Part shown: one piece after another, positions 51,482 to 61,051 of the stretch
Position numbering within the stretch: the first letter of the stretch is position 1
How the letters are laid out: each line of letters begins with the position of its first letter
Assembly (NCBI GenBank): GCA_036013505.1
Contig: CP107851.1
Span: forward strand, 1,488,001 to 1,552,000
Length of the DNA stretch: 64,000 nt
Direction of reading: 5' to 3'
Source: Streptomyces sp. NBC_00510
GTDB lineage: Bacteria; Actinomycetota; Actinomycetes; Streptomycetales; Streptomycetaceae
Notes under the pieces: generated by a model
Told to the model about the DNA's origin: nothing
What the model saw: the letters and a program-made list of their open reading frames with translations, nothing else
The model's database searches: none
Program-made: the position numbers and the translations under genes

Positions 51482-53917
51482 GTGGACATGCGCGGCACGC
51501 TGTTCGCCGACGCCCCTGACGGTCTCCCCCGGTCCAGAGGCGCCGCCTTCGCCGTCGTCGACGCACGGGGCACCGTGACGAACTGGACCCCCGGCGCAGA
51601 GCGGCTGCTCGGCTGGACGGCCGCCGAGGCCCGCGGGCCGGTGTCCCGGCTGCTGTGGTCACGCCCCGACGGCGCCCGCGTCGCGGGCATCATGAGCACG
51701 GAGCACTCGGTCTTCCTGGGCCCCCTGCTGCTGCGGCACCGGGACGGCGAGCCGGTCGGGGTGGTGCTGTGGGGACATCCCCTCGCGCAGGACCGCTGGC
51801 TGCTGCAGGCGGAGAACGCCGAGGCGGTGCGGCAGGACGACCTGCTCGGCGCGCTGCTGCGCGGCCTGTTCACCGAGTCGCCGTTCATCATCGACGTCTT
51901 CGACACGGACCTGCGCTTCCTGGCCCGCAACGACTCCCAGATCCGCGCGACGGGCTTCCCCGAGGACTTCGTCGGGTGCACCATGCGCGAGGTGGCGCCG
52001 CCCGGGCTGCTGGACCCTGACGCCTTCGAGGCGCGCCAGCGGCTGGTGCTCAGCTCGGGCCGGGCGATGATCGGCAGCGAGGTGCGCGGCCGCGACCCCC
52101 GCGACCCGGACCGGGACACGGTCTGGTCGGAGACGATCCTGCCCCTGCGCGGCGCCGATGGTGACGTGGTGGCCCTGGCGCACATGGTCTTCGACCTCAC
52201 CACGGAGGCCCGGGCCCGGGAACGGCTCGACCTGGTCAACGAGGCCAGCGCGCGGATCGGCAGCACCCTGGACGTGCTGCACACGGCGCAGGAGCTGACG
52301 GACGTGGCCGTGCCGCGGTTCGCCGACTTCTCCTACGTCAACCTGGTGGACTCGGTGCTGGGTGGTGAGGAGCCGCTGCCCGGGCCGGTCGCCGACACGG
52401 TGCCCCTGCGCCGCGCCGCGGCGACGATGGTCCCCGGCGGCCCGGCGCGGACCGTGGTGGCGCCGGGTGACGTGGACGGCTTCGCGTCCCTGCCCGGCAC
52501 CCCGGCCGCACGGGCCCTGGCCACCGGCAAGCCCGTCCTGCTCACGGGCGAGGAACTGCTGGTCGAGTTGGAGGCCGCCGATCCCGCCCGGGCGGAGCTG
52601 ATCCAGGGTTTCGCCGTCCGGTCCTGGCTCCTGGTGCCGATGTTCGCGCGCGGGGCGGCGCTGGGCGTGGTGCTCTTCATCCGGTTCACCCGGGCACACT
52701 CGTTCGAGGCGGACGACGTCATGCTCGCGCAGGAATTCGTCGCGCGCGCAGCGGTCTGCATCGACAACGCGAGCCGCTACACCCGCGAACGGGCCACGGC
52801 GCTGGCGCTGCAGCGGAACCTCCTGCCGCAGCGGCTGCCGGCGCTGGCGACCGTGGACGCCGCCTCGCGCCACCTGTCACGGGGCGGCCACGCCGGGCCC
52901 GGCGGCATCTGGTTCGACGTCATCCCGCTCTCCAGCGCGCGTACCGCCCTGGTCATCGGCGAGGCGGGCGGGCACGGGCTGCACTCGGCGGTGTCCATGG
53001 GCCGGCTGCGGACGGCCGTGCGGACGCTGGCGGACCTGGACATGGCCCCGGAGGAGCTGCTCACGCACCTGAGCGACCAGGTCAAGCGGTTCCACGAGGA
53101 ACAGGGCGGGCCCACCCCCGGCGTCTCCGCCCCGACGTGCCTCTACACGATCTTCGACCCGATCACCATGCGTTCCGCCGTGGCGAGCGCCGGGCACGCG
53201 ATGCCGGCGCGGGTGAGCCCGGACGGCGAGGTGTCGGTGGCCGGGGCCCCGACGACGCCCGCGCTGGGCACCGGCGGCGTGCCCTTCGAATGTTCGGAGG
53301 TGGCCCATGCCGACGGTGATCTCCTCGCCCTCTACACCGAGGGGCTGCTCGCCCCGGCGTCCGGGGACGGGGCGGTGCTCCGGCTCGGCGAGGCGCTGGC
53401 CGGGGCCGGTCCCGGGAGCGGGCCCGGCGAGATCGCCGACGAGGCACTGCGCCGGCTCGTGCCGGGCGGGCATCCCGGGGAGGACGTGGCGCTCCTGGTG
53501 GCACGGCTGCACCGTCTGCCGCCGGACCGCTACGCCACCTGGGACCTGGCGGGCGCGCCGGAGTCGGTCGGGCGGGCGCGCGGGCTGGTGACCGGGAAAC
53601 TGGCCGAGTGGGACCTCGCGGAACTGGAGTTCACCACCGAGCTGCTGGTCAGCGAGCTCGTCACGAACGCGATCCGCTACGGCTCGCCGCCAGTGCGGCT
53701 GCGGCTGATCCGCGACCGCCGGCTGATCTGCGAGGTCGGCGACGGCAGCAGCACCTCCCCGCACGTCCGGCGCGCCCTGGAGACGGACGAGGGCGGACGC
53801 GGGCTCTACCTGGTCTCGCAGCTCGCCTCCCTGTGGGGCACGCGCTACCACGCCCGCGGCAAGACCATCTGGGCCGAGCAGCCGCTGCCCGCACCGGGCG
53901 GGGCCGACGACGGCTGA
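51482..53917 (+). CDS. PAS-GAF-PP2C-HATPase protein with altered phosphatase motifs
   Basis: An 811-residue homologue of the protein at 35672. PAS domains lie at about 15-115 and 125-245, GAF at 250-430, a PP2C-like domain at 440-675 and an RsbW-like HATPase at 680-811 (TELLVSELVTNAIRYGSPPV, DEGGRGLYLVSQLA). Three metal-site positions that are Asp in the other phosphatases here differ: GGIWFD (Ile 476), IGEAGGHG (Glu 494) and LYTEGLL (Glu 620). The PP2C part is therefore likely inactive or altered, while the kinase part looks intact. The start is the GTG at 51482 or ATG at 51488. Confidence 0.87.
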   Translation: MDMRGTLFADAPDGLPRSRGAAFAVVDARGTVTNWTPGAERLLGWTAAEARGPVSRLLWSRPDGARVAGIMSTEHSVFLGPLLLRHRDGEPVGVVLWGHPLAQDRWLLQAENAEAVRQDDLLGALLRGLFTESPFIIDVFDTDLRFLARNDSQIRATGFPEDFVGCTMREVAPPGLLDPDAFEARQRLVLSSGRAMIGSEVRGRDPRDPDRDTVWSETILPLRGADGDVVALAHMVFDLTTEARARERLDLVNEASARIGSTLDVLHTAQELTDVAVPRFADFSYVNLVDSVLGGEEPLPGPVADTVPLRRAAATMVPGGPARTVVAPGDVDGFASLPGTPAARALATGKPVLLTGEELLVELEAADPARAELIQGFAVRSWLLVPMFARGAALGVVLFIRFTRAHSFEADDVMLAQEFVARAAVCIDNASRYTRERATALALQRNLLPQRLPALATVDAASRHLSRGGHAGPGGIWFDVIPLSSARTALVIGEAGGHGLHSAVSMGRLRTAVRTLADLDMAPEELLTHLSDQVKRFHEEQGGPTPGVSAPTCLYTIFDPITMRSAVASAGHAMPARVSPDGEVSVAGAPTTPALGTGGVPFECSEVAHADGDLLALYTEGLLAPASGDGAVLRLGEALAGAGPGSGPGEIADEALRRLVPGGHPGEDVALLVARLHRLPPDRYATWDLAGAPESVGRARGLVTGKLAEWDLAELEFTTELLVSELVTNAIRYGSPPVRLRLIRDRRLICEVGDGSSTSPHVRRALETDEGGRGLYLVSQLASLWGTRYHARGKTIWAEQPLPAPGGADDG

Positions 53918-54067
53918 CCGGACCCGGCCCCGGCAGGGCCCCACCCGCCGAACTTCCCGATTCTGCAACATCGGGCCGGTTCGCCGTCGATGGCGTTGAC
54001 ACCGTCACGACCGAACTCCCACCCTGGTGAATACGTGAGCGACATTTCTACTGAAAAGGGACTAATT

Positions 54068-54298
54068 ATGGCGATAGGCAGGGAGAAACGCAGCCGAATC
54101 CGGCACCTCGTCGGAGCGTCGTGCGCGGCCGCGCTGCTCGCCGGAACGGTGGGCGTGGCGAGCGCCCAGGCGGCGCCTCAGACGACGAAAGCCACGACGG
54201 AGGCCTCACGCATGGCGCCCAGCGAGGACTGCACGAGCTACCACAACGACAGCGACGGCAACCCCGTCTGGGAGCCGCCTGGCTGCACCCCGCCATGA
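54068..54298 (+). CDS. Small secreted peptide with two Cys
   Basis: A 76-residue protein of unknown function. A basic start (MAIGREKRSRIRHL) and the hydrophobic VGASCAAALLAGTVGVASA form a signal peptide ending at about residue 35 (AQA-A). The mature peptide of about 40 residues ends in SEDCTSYHNDSDGNPVWEPP followed by GCTPP, with two Cys that could form one disulfide. AAAAGGGAC lies before the ATG. The region upstream is AT-richer, suggesting its own promoter. It is convergent with the kinase gene; an 18-base hairpin separates them. Confidence 0.7.
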   Translation: MAIGREKRSRIRHLVGASCAAALLAGTVGVASAQAAPQTTKATTEASRMAPSEDCTSYHNDSDGNPVWEPPGCTPP

Positions 54299-54316
54299 GT
54301 TGAGCCGGCCCACCCG

Positions 54317-54334
54317 CACGTTCGCTAGAACGTG
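54317..54334. terminator. Hairpin between peptide and kinase genes
   Basis: CACGTTC and GAACGTG enclose GCTA. It covers the kinase stop codon (54325-54327) and could terminate transcription from both sides. Confidence 0.5.
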
Positions 54335-56466
54335 ATCACCGACACCGAACCGGAGGTCGCGTCGGCCACGTAGACGCGGCGCTCGTCCGGCGACACCGCC
54401 ACCCCCTCCGGGCTGGAGCCCACCGCGATCGCGCCGCCCACCGTGCGGTTCTCCGCGGTGTCGATCACCGACACCGAACCGGAACCCCCGTCGGCCACGT
54501 AGACGTGCCGCCCGTCCAGGGACATCGCCATCCCCGCGGGGCTGGAGCCGACGGGGATGGGATCGCCGACCGTACGGTTCCTCGCGGCGTCGATCACCGA
54601 CACCGAACCCGATCCCCCGTTGGCCACATACACCCGGCTCCCGTCCGGCGACACCGCCACCCCCTCCGGGCGGCGGCCGACGAGGACGGGATCACCCACC
54701 GTGCGGTTCTGCGCGGTGTCGATGACGGACACCGAGGCCGAGGTCCTGTTGCGGCCGAAGCTGGTCACGTAGACCTTGCTCCCGTCGGGGGACACCGCCA
54801 CCCCCCGCGGGAAGCGGCTGACGGGGATGGGATCGCCCACGGTGCGGTTCAGCTCGGTGTCGATCACCGACACCGAACCGGACGTCCCGTTGGCCACGTA
54901 CACCCGGCTCCCGTCCGGCGACACCGCCAGCCCCTCCGGGCTGGAGCCCACGGAAATCGCGTCGCCCACCGTGCGGTTGCTCGTCGTGTCGATGACCGAG
55001 ACCGAACCCGCGTAGTTGTTGGTCACGTAGACCTTGCGCCCGTCCGGTGAGACCGCCACCCCCTTCGGGAAGCGGCCCACGGGGATGGGATCGCCCACGG
55101 TGCGGTTCAGCTCGGTGTCGATCATCGACACCGACCCCGAGCTGTAGTTGGCCACGTAGCCCCGGCCCCCGTCCGGGGACATCGCCACTCCGTGCGGGGA
55201 GTCGCCGACCTTGATCGACTGCACGGATGTCGGCGTGGCGTGCCCAGGGCCCGGGGAAGGGGATTGCGCCAGGTAGATGCCGCCGCCCACCAAGGCCAGC
55301 GCCACCAGCACCACCGCGGCGACGAGCCCGGCCCGCCGGCGCCGCGGCCGGGGCGGACCGGACCGCGGTGGGCCCTCGCCGGCCTTCGGCGGCAGCGGCC
55401 CCGGGGGCGGGCCGGGCCCTTCGCGTTCCTCCGGCCCGGCCGGCGGCGGGAGTTCGGCCGACGGCGGGAGTTCGGTCGTCGGGGCGGCCGCCGACTGGGG
55501 CTGCGGCGGCTTCGGTGCGGGGGGCCGCTCGGGCGGTGGGGTCTCCGCGGGGGCCGCCGGCTCCCCCGCAGGGGCCGGGTGGAGGTGGTACGGCTGGGCG
55601 GCGACGGCGGAGAGCCGCCGGGCCGCCTCCTCCGCGCCCATCCGGTCCGCGGGGTCCTTGGCGAGCAGTCCCACGAGGACGGGTGTCAGCCGGGTCTCCC
55701 GGCGTGGCGGGGCGGGCGGCTCGAAGAGCAGGGCGCTGAGGGTGGTGAGGGCGGTCTCGCGGTCGAAGGGCCCGGTGCCCTCCAGCGCGTAGTACAGGGT
55801 GGCGCCGAGCGAGAACAGGTCGCCCGCCGCGGTGGGCGGCCGGTTGTTGGCCCGCTCCGGGGCCATGAAGCGCGGGGTGCCGAGGATCTCCAGGGTCGCC
55901 GTGAGGCGCGTCTCGCCCGAGCTGGGCTCCAGGGCGATGCCGTAGTCGGTGAGCATCACCCGGCCGCCGCCCTCGGTGGGGTAGGAGGGCTGCGAGCCGG
56001 GATGGGTCAGCAGGATGTTGGCCGGTTTGACGTCACGGTGCAGGATGCCCAGCCGGTGGCCCTCCAGGAGCGCGTCGAGCACGGCCAGCCCGATCCGGGC
56101 GACCTCCGCGGGCGGCAGCGGCCCCCGCTCGCGCACCACCGCCTCCAGGTCCATGGCGCCGGGGACGAACTCCATGACGATCCACGGGAGGCCGTCCTCC
56201 TCCACGATGTCGTGGACGGTGACGACGTGGGGGTGGTTCCGCAGCCGGGCGGCGTGCCGGGCCTCGCCGCGGGCCCGGGCGATGCGGGAGCTCACCTCGC
56301 GTTCGGGGACACCGGGCGGCAGGACGATCTCCTTGACCGCGACCTCGCAGGCCAGCTCCTGGTCGTAGGCGAGCCACACCCGTCCCATGCCGCCGACGCC
56401 GAGCCGGCGCAGAAGCCGGTAGCGACCGGTGACCACGCGCCCGACGTCCTCGTGCGCTCCTGTCAT
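54325..56466 (-). CDS. Ser/Thr protein kinase with extracellular seven-repeat YVTN propeller
   Basis: A 713-residue membrane kinase. The kinase domain is at about 15-285: Gly loop RLGVGGMGRVW, Lys in VAVKEIV, catalytic loop ILHRDVKPANILL, DYG instead of DFG (LTDYGIAL), and GTPRFMAPE. A Pro-rich linker (290-375) precedes one membrane span at about 379-400. Outside, about 415-713 consists of seven roughly 42-residue YVTN/NHL-like repeats, each with GVAVSPDG(S/R)(K/R)VYV and SVSVIDT. The propeller is presumably the sensor. The ATG at 56466 follows GAGGAAG and removes 16 residues from the longest frame. Confidence 0.9.
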   Translation of the reverse strand: MTGAHEDVGRVVTGRYRLLRRLGVGGMGRVWLAYDQELACEVAVKEIVLPPGVPEREVSSRIARARGEARHAARLRNHPHVVTVHDIVEEDGLPWIVMEFVPGAMDLEAVVRERGPLPPAEVARIGLAVLDALLEGHRLGILHRDVKPANILLTHPGSQPSYPTEGGGRVMLTDYGIALEPSSGETRLTATLEILGTPRFMAPERANNRPPTAAGDLFSLGATLYYALEGTGPFDRETALTTLSALLFEPPAPPRRETRLTPVLVGLLAKDPADRMGAEEAARRLSAVAAQPYHLHPAPAGEPAAPAETPPPERPPAPKPPQPQSAAAPTTELPPSAELPPPAGPEEREGPGPPPGPLPPKAGEGPPRSGPPRPRRRRAGLVAAVVLVALALVGGGIYLAQSPSPGPGHATPTSVQSIKVGDSPHGVAMSPDGGRGYVANYSSGSVSMIDTELNRTVGDPIPVGRFPKGVAVSPDGRKVYVTNNYAGSVSVIDTTSNRTVGDAISVGSSPEGLAVSPDGSRVYVANGTSGSVSVIDTELNRTVGDPIPVSRFPRGVAVSPDGSKVYVTSFGRNRTSASVSVIDTAQNRTVGDPVLVGRRPEGVAVSPDGSRVYVANGGSGSVSVIDAARNRTVGDPIPVGSSPAGMAMSLDGRHVYVADGGSGSVSVIDTAENRTVGGAIAVGSSPEGVAVSPDERRVYVADATSGSVSVITF

Positions 56467-56580
56467 GGCACTTCCTCGGCGAGCGGTGAAAAGCCCCTCC
56501 TCCACGTATCGCATATCGCCTGAAGTGCAGCAAATCGCCGAAAAAGTGCGTCACGCGTGTGCCTTCCCGAGACCGGACGC

Positions 56581-57717
56581 TCAGCCGGCCTGGGCCCTTT
56601 GCACACCGCCGGACACGACGGGGACGGGCAGCTCGGTGACGGGCGCGGCGCTGGAGGTGCTGCGCAGCAGGAGCAGCGCGGCGTCGTCGTGCAGCTTGCC
56701 CCCGACGTGGTCCAGCAGGTCGTCGTGGAGCGCGGCCAGGGTGCGCGCGGGGTCGTCGGTGAGGTGGCGCGTGACGCGCTCGTCCAGGGGGTAGAAGCGG
56801 CGGCCGCGGTCGCGGGCCTCGATGACGCCGTCGGTGTACAGCAGCAGCTGGTCGCCCTCGGAGAAGGGCAGCACCTGGAGCACCGGCTCCTCCCCGGCGA
56901 GGGCGCGCAGCCCCAGCGGCGGGACGTGGCCGGAGGACTCGACGGCGAGGACGTCGCCCCCGCGCAGCAGCAGCGGATGGGCGTGGCCGCAGTTGACGAC
57001 CTCCATGCGGCCCGGGCGGGGGTGCCCGACGACGACGGCGGTGACGAAGTCGTCCGAGCCGAGGTTGCGGGCCAGGCTGCGCTCGATGCGGTCGACGACG
57101 TCGAGCAGGTCGGGCTCGTCGTAGGCGGCCTCGCGGAACACGCCCAGCACCAGGGCGGCGGTGCTCACCGCCGGCAGCCCCTTGCCGCGGACGTCGCCCA
57201 CGATCAGCCGCACCCCGTACGGGGTGGGCACCAGGGCGTACAGGTCGCCGCCGATCCGGGCCTCCGCCGCAGCGGCGCTGTAGCGCACGGCCACCTGGAA
57301 GGGGCCGACGGTCTCCGGCACGGGCAGCAGCAGCGCGTGCTGTGCCGCCTCGGCGACCGACCGGACGGCCGCGAGCACCCGCTCACGGCGCCCCCGGACC
57401 GCGGCTCCCAGCCCGCTCGCCAGGGTGACCGCGGTCAGCGCGCCCACCACGATGGCCAGCTTGTCGCCGTGCGTGCCCTTGTAGGCGCCGAGGACCGCGG
57501 CCAGCGCCACCGCGAGCACGCCCACCCGCAGGACGCGCCACGGGCCCCCTATGGCGGCGGCGAGCGCCGGCCCGACGGCGAGCAGAGGCAGCCAGTCGGG
57601 ACCGCTGCCGCTGACGAAGGCGACGAGGGCCACCCCGCAGATGATCGCAAAGGGCGCTCCCGTGGCGATGTGCCAGGTCGGCCGGCCGCCATGCCGCTGG
57701 TCCGGGGCTTGACTCAT
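56581..57717 (-). CDS. Membrane-anchored PP2C (SpoIIE-type) phosphatase
   Basis: A 378-residue protein. Three or four hydrophobic spans lie in the first about 110 residues (FAIICGVALVAFVSGSG, VGVLAVALAAVLGA). The PP2C domain covers about 135-360 with intact motifs GGDLYAL, VGDVRGKGLP, LYTDGVIEARD and HDDAALLLL. It has no sensor or kinase domain. It lies upstream of the Ser/Thr kinase gene on the same strand, 114 bases away, and might oppose that kinase or act on an anti-anti-sigma factor. Confidence 0.88.
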   Translation of the reverse strand: MSQAPDQRHGGRPTWHIATGAPFAIICGVALVAFVSGSGPDWLPLLAVGPALAAAIGGPWRVLRVGVLAVALAAVLGAYKGTHGDKLAIVVGALTAVTLASGLGAAVRGRRERVLAAVRSVAEAAQHALLLPVPETVGPFQVAVRYSAAAAEARIGGDLYALVPTPYGVRLIVGDVRGKGLPAVSTAALVLGVFREAAYDEPDLLDVVDRIERSLARNLGSDDFVTAVVVGHPRPGRMEVVNCGHAHPLLLRGGDVLAVESSGHVPPLGLRALAGEEPVLQVLPFSEGDQLLLYTDGVIEARDRGRRFYPLDERVTRHLTDDPARTLAALHDDLLDHVGGKLHDDAALLLLRSTSSAAPVTELPVPVVSGGVQRAQAG

Positions 57718-57815
57718 GTTCGTCCGCAATCCCTGCCTGTGCGAGGCGTCACACCGCCGATGTCCGTTTCCACCAGTTAATGGGTGTATGCACCCCGACC
57801 ACAAGGGCGGGGATT

Positions 57816-58574
57816 TCAGATAGTGAGCGACAGACCCCGGGTCACCCGGCTCGCCGTGGAGAGCAGCTTGGCGCGCACGTCTTCGAGTGCGGCGACCCGG
57901 TCCGCGCGCAGCGACACACCGAGCGAGCCCAGCGTGCTGCCGCTGTAGACGGGCACCGCGACGCAGACCGTCCCCAGGGCGTACTCCTCCAGGTCCGTGA
58001 CGGCGGGAGGGGCGGGGGCGCTCTCCAGGCACCGCAGCAGCTCCGCGCGGTGGGTGATCGTGCGCGGGGTCAGATCGGCCAGCGGGTGACGGGAGAGGTA
58101 GTCGTTGCGGGCCTCCTCGTCCAGCTCGCGCAGCACGCACTTGCCGAGCGCGGTGGCGTGCCCCGCCTCCTCGAAGCCCACCCAGAGGTCGACCCGCGGG
58201 GTCCGGGGGCCGTCGACGATGTCCGCCACCCGGATCTCGCCGTCCTCGTAGAAGGTCAGGTAGGCGGCGGCCGACAGGTCGTCGCGCAGCGCGGCCAGCG
58301 CCGGCCGGATCCGGCTGAGCGGCATCTGCGGGCGGCTCGCGGCGTGCAGGGCCTCGAGTTTCTCGCCGAGGGCGAATCCGCCGTCGTCGAGCTTGCGCAC
58401 GTAGCCGTCGTGGGTGAGGGTCCGCAGCAGGTGGTACGCAGTGGCGAGCGGCAGTCCGGTCTCGCGCGCCAGCTGTTTCGCCGGCACGCCGCCCTCGTGT
58501 GCGCCCACCGCTTCCAGCAGGCGGAAGGCCCGCTGGACGGACGTGATGAGCGTCGGCCCGCCCTGAGCAGCCAT
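57816..58574 (-). CDS. IclR-family transcriptional regulator
   Basis: A 252-residue regulator. The winged HTH covers about 10-70 (SVQRAFRLLEAVGAHEGGVP, ARETGLPLATAYHLLRTL) and the effector-binding domain about 85-248 (VDLWVGFEEAGHATALGKCV, SLGVSLRA). The ATG at 58574 starts directly before the HTH; an upstream in-frame start would add 32 atypical residues. There is no catabolic operon beside it, so the target is unknown. Confidence 0.87.
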   Translation of the reverse strand: MAAQGGPTLITSVQRAFRLLEAVGAHEGGVPAKQLARETGLPLATAYHLLRTLTHDGYVRKLDDGGFALGEKLEALHAASRPQMPLSRIRPALAALRDDLSAAAYLTFYEDGEIRVADIVDGPRTPRVDLWVGFEEAGHATALGKCVLRELDEEARNDYLSRHPLADLTPRTITHRAELLRCLESAPAPPAVTDLEEYALGTVCVAVPVYSGSTLGSLGVSLRADRVAALEDVRAKLLSTASRVTRGLSLTI

Positions 58575-58729
58575 GTTCCCAGCCTGCGCCCGCCGCCCGG
58601 CCACGGCAAGCGACGGGTGGGCGCCCGCCGCCGTACGTCTCGTACCGCTTTGCGCGGATGCCTGCGTCACCGCGTGCGGCTGTGCCAGAGTGACGGCACG
58701 GCGGTGCTCACCCAGGGGGAACGGTGCCG

Positions 58730-59110
<381 letters not shown>

Positions 59111-59215
59111 GCCGGCCCAGGTCGGCTGGACCTGACCGCCGAGGTGCGCAAGGCCGTCGGCAAGGACGAGGGGGACACCGTCACCGTGCGCCTGGGGGAA
59201 CGGCTGGACCGCTGA
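59111..59215 (+). pseudogene. C-terminal scrap of a DUF1905-like protein
   Basis: After the EACC1 stop, the same frame reads RLDLTAEVRKAVGKDEGDTV followed by TVRLGERLDR and a stop. This matches the last about 30 residues of DUF1905 proteins (the VREALG...GD.V.V.L pattern). There is no start codon context or upstream part of such a gene. It looks like what remained after a deletion that brought the EACC1 gene next to it. Confidence 0.5.
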
Positions 59216-59222
59216 GGGATGT

Positions 59223-60200
59223 TCACGCCAGGGCGCGCACGGTGGCGGCCAGGGACCGCCAGGCCAGGTCGGAGTCGGGCGTGGCGCGGTGCGGGGAGCG
59301 GAAGTCACCGAGGAACGAGGCGACGTCCTCCAGTCGCCAGCGCAGCCCGTACAGAGCGAGGGCGTCCGGGTCGGGGCGGCGGCCGGCCACGTCCTGGTAG
59401 CGGTCGAGGTCCTCGGGTCCGGTGACGACCAGCCACAGGTCGCGCTCGGGCGGGGCGAGGCCGACGGTGTCCCAGTCGACGAGCGCGTGCCCCGCTTCCC
59501 GCCGCAGCAGGTTGCCGGGGTGCGGCTCGCCGTGGGTGACGACGTGTTCCCCTCCCGCGCGTTCGAGCGCGGCGGCGCGCCGGTCGAACTCCCCGAGCCG
59601 CTGCCGGAGCGCCGCGGCGTGCTCGCTCGTCAGGGCCCTCGCCCGCTCGCCGTACGGGCCCCCGTGCCAGGGGTCGCGCAAGCCGGCGAGCGCCGCTTCC
59701 AGGGCGCCGCGCCCGGGGAGCGCGAGTCGTGGGCGCGGGATGGGGGCCGGGGGTGGTGTCCGGTGGAGCACGGCGAGGGTGTCCAGCAGGGCACCGCGTC
59801 CGCACGCGTCGAGACGGTCGCCGAAGTGGCCGGCGACGCCGTCCACGTAGGGGAAGACGCTGACCCCGTACCGCGCGCCGATCCTGCGTACCGTGCCGCC
59901 CCCGGCGGCGGGCAGCGGGGCGACCACGAAGTCCCGGCCCGCGCGTTCCCGCAGGGCGAGTGCGGTGTCCATGGCCCGGCTCAGTCCCTCGAAGGCGGAC
60001 TCGGCGTCCGCCCCGCAGTGCTGCTTGTGCGTCAGGTCGGCGACGGTGACGAACCAGCGCCGGCCGCGGGCGTCGGCCGCCGTCCAGTGGTGGTCGCCGA
60101 AGCCGACGGGCTCGTAGGTCCACGACGCGACGTCGATCCCCCACGCGCGCAGCGCCCCGCCCAGCTCCTCCTCGCCGACTCCCTCGGGCCGTTGCCTCAT
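59223..60200 (-). CDS. Aminoglycoside-phosphotransferase-like kinase
   Basis: A 325-residue protein of the APH/choline-kinase fold. The catalytic loop is VVTHGEPHPGNLL near residue 225, with Glu where APH enzymes usually have Asp after HG, and the metal Asp is in ALVDWDTVGLAPPERDLW. The N-lobe carries RRWFVTVADLTHK. Its overall form is closest to the APH(9)/spectinomycin-kinase-like group, but resistance cannot be claimed from sequence. A GTG or ATG start at 60200 fits. Confidence 0.8.
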   Translation of the reverse strand: MRQRPEGVGEEELGGALRAWGIDVASWTYEPVGFGDHHWTAADARGRRWFVTVADLTHKQHCGADAESAFEGLSRAMDTALALRERAGRDFVVAPLPAAGGGTVRRIGARYGVSVFPYVDGVAGHFGDRLDACGRGALLDTLAVLHRTPPPAPIPRPRLALPGRGALEAALAGLRDPWHGGPYGERARALTSEHAAALRQRLGEFDRRAAALERAGGEHVVTHGEPHPGNLLRREAGHALVDWDTVGLAPPERDLWLVVTGPEDLDRYQDVAGRRPDPDALALYGLRWRLEDVASFLGDFRSPHRATPDSDLAWRSLAATVRALA

Positions 60201-60313
60201 GCGGCGACCCTACGGAGCGGCTCCCGCCGGAGTCCAGGGCGGGGCGGCGGCAGGGGGAAAGCGCATGCGGCATAGAGTGCTGATCATCCGTCCCCCCGGA
60301 AGGACCGACGTAC

Positions 60314-61051
60314 ATGTACGACGCACTTCTCGCCGAGACCGTGACCGTCACCGGTCACGGCGGCGACCGCATCGAGGCGTACTCCGCCCGCCCCATGGCC
60401 CCCGGTCCGTACGGCGGCGTCGTGGTGATCCACCACATGCCCGGCTACGACGACCCGACCAAGGAGATCACCCGGCGGTTCGCGGCGGAGGGCTTCGCCG
60501 CCGTCTGCCCGAACCTCTACAGCCGTGAGGCGCCCGGCGCTTCGCCGGACGACGCGGCCGCGGCGGCGCGCGCCCGAGGCGGCGTGCCCGACGAGCGGTT
60601 CCTGGGGGACGCCGCCGGCGCCGCCGAGTACCTGAGGGGCCTGCCGTCCTCCAACGGCAAGGTCGGCGTGATCGGTTACTGCTCCGGTGGCCGTCAGGCG
60701 TTCCTCGCCCTGGCCTCGCTGGACGTGCAGGCGGGCGTCGACTGCTACGGGGCCTTCGTCGCCGGCACGCCGCCCGAGGGCTTCCCGCTCCAGGTCGAGC
60801 CGATCGTGCACCTGACGAAGGACCTGCGCGGCCCGCTGCTCGGGCTGTTCGGCGCGGAGGACAGCTACCCCTCCCCCGAGCACGTCGCCGAACTGGAGGC
60901 GGAGCTCAAGGCGCAGGGCAAGCCGTACGCGTTCCACACCTACGAGAACGCCGGCCACGCCTTCTTCGCCGTGAACCGGCCGAGCTACCGCAACGAGGCG
61001 GCGGTCGACGGCTGGTCGAAGGTCCTGGCCTTCTTCAAGGAGCACCTCTGA
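60314..61051 (+). CDS. Dienelactone hydrolase family protein
   Basis: A 245-residue alpha/beta hydrolase. The nucleophile is Cys in IGYCSGGRQ near residue 120, the acid is Asp in FGAEDSYPSPEH and the catalytic His is in NAGHAFF. The HHMPGYDDPTKEITRRFAAE segment is typical of actinobacterial members. Its stop overlaps the next start (TGATG), so the DUF6295 protein downstream is co-translated. The substrate is unknown. Confidence 0.88.
   Translation: MYDALLAETVTVTGHGGDRIEAYSARPMAPGPYGGVVVIHHMPGYDDPTKEITRRFAAEGFAAVCPNLYSREAPGASPDDAAAAARARGGVPDERFLGDAAGAAEYLRGLPSSNGKVGVIGYCSGGRQAFLALASLDVQAGVDCYGAFVAGTPPEGFPLQVEPIVHLTKDLRGPLLGLFGAEDSYPSPEHVAELEAELKAQGKPYAFHTYENAGHAFFAVNRPSYRNEAAVDGWSKVLAFFKEHL

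Noticed and set aside
59223..60200. Antibiotic-resistance call for the APH-like gene
   Set aside because: The kinase fold is clear, but the catalytic loop differs from typical aminoglycoside kinases and there is no resistance context.
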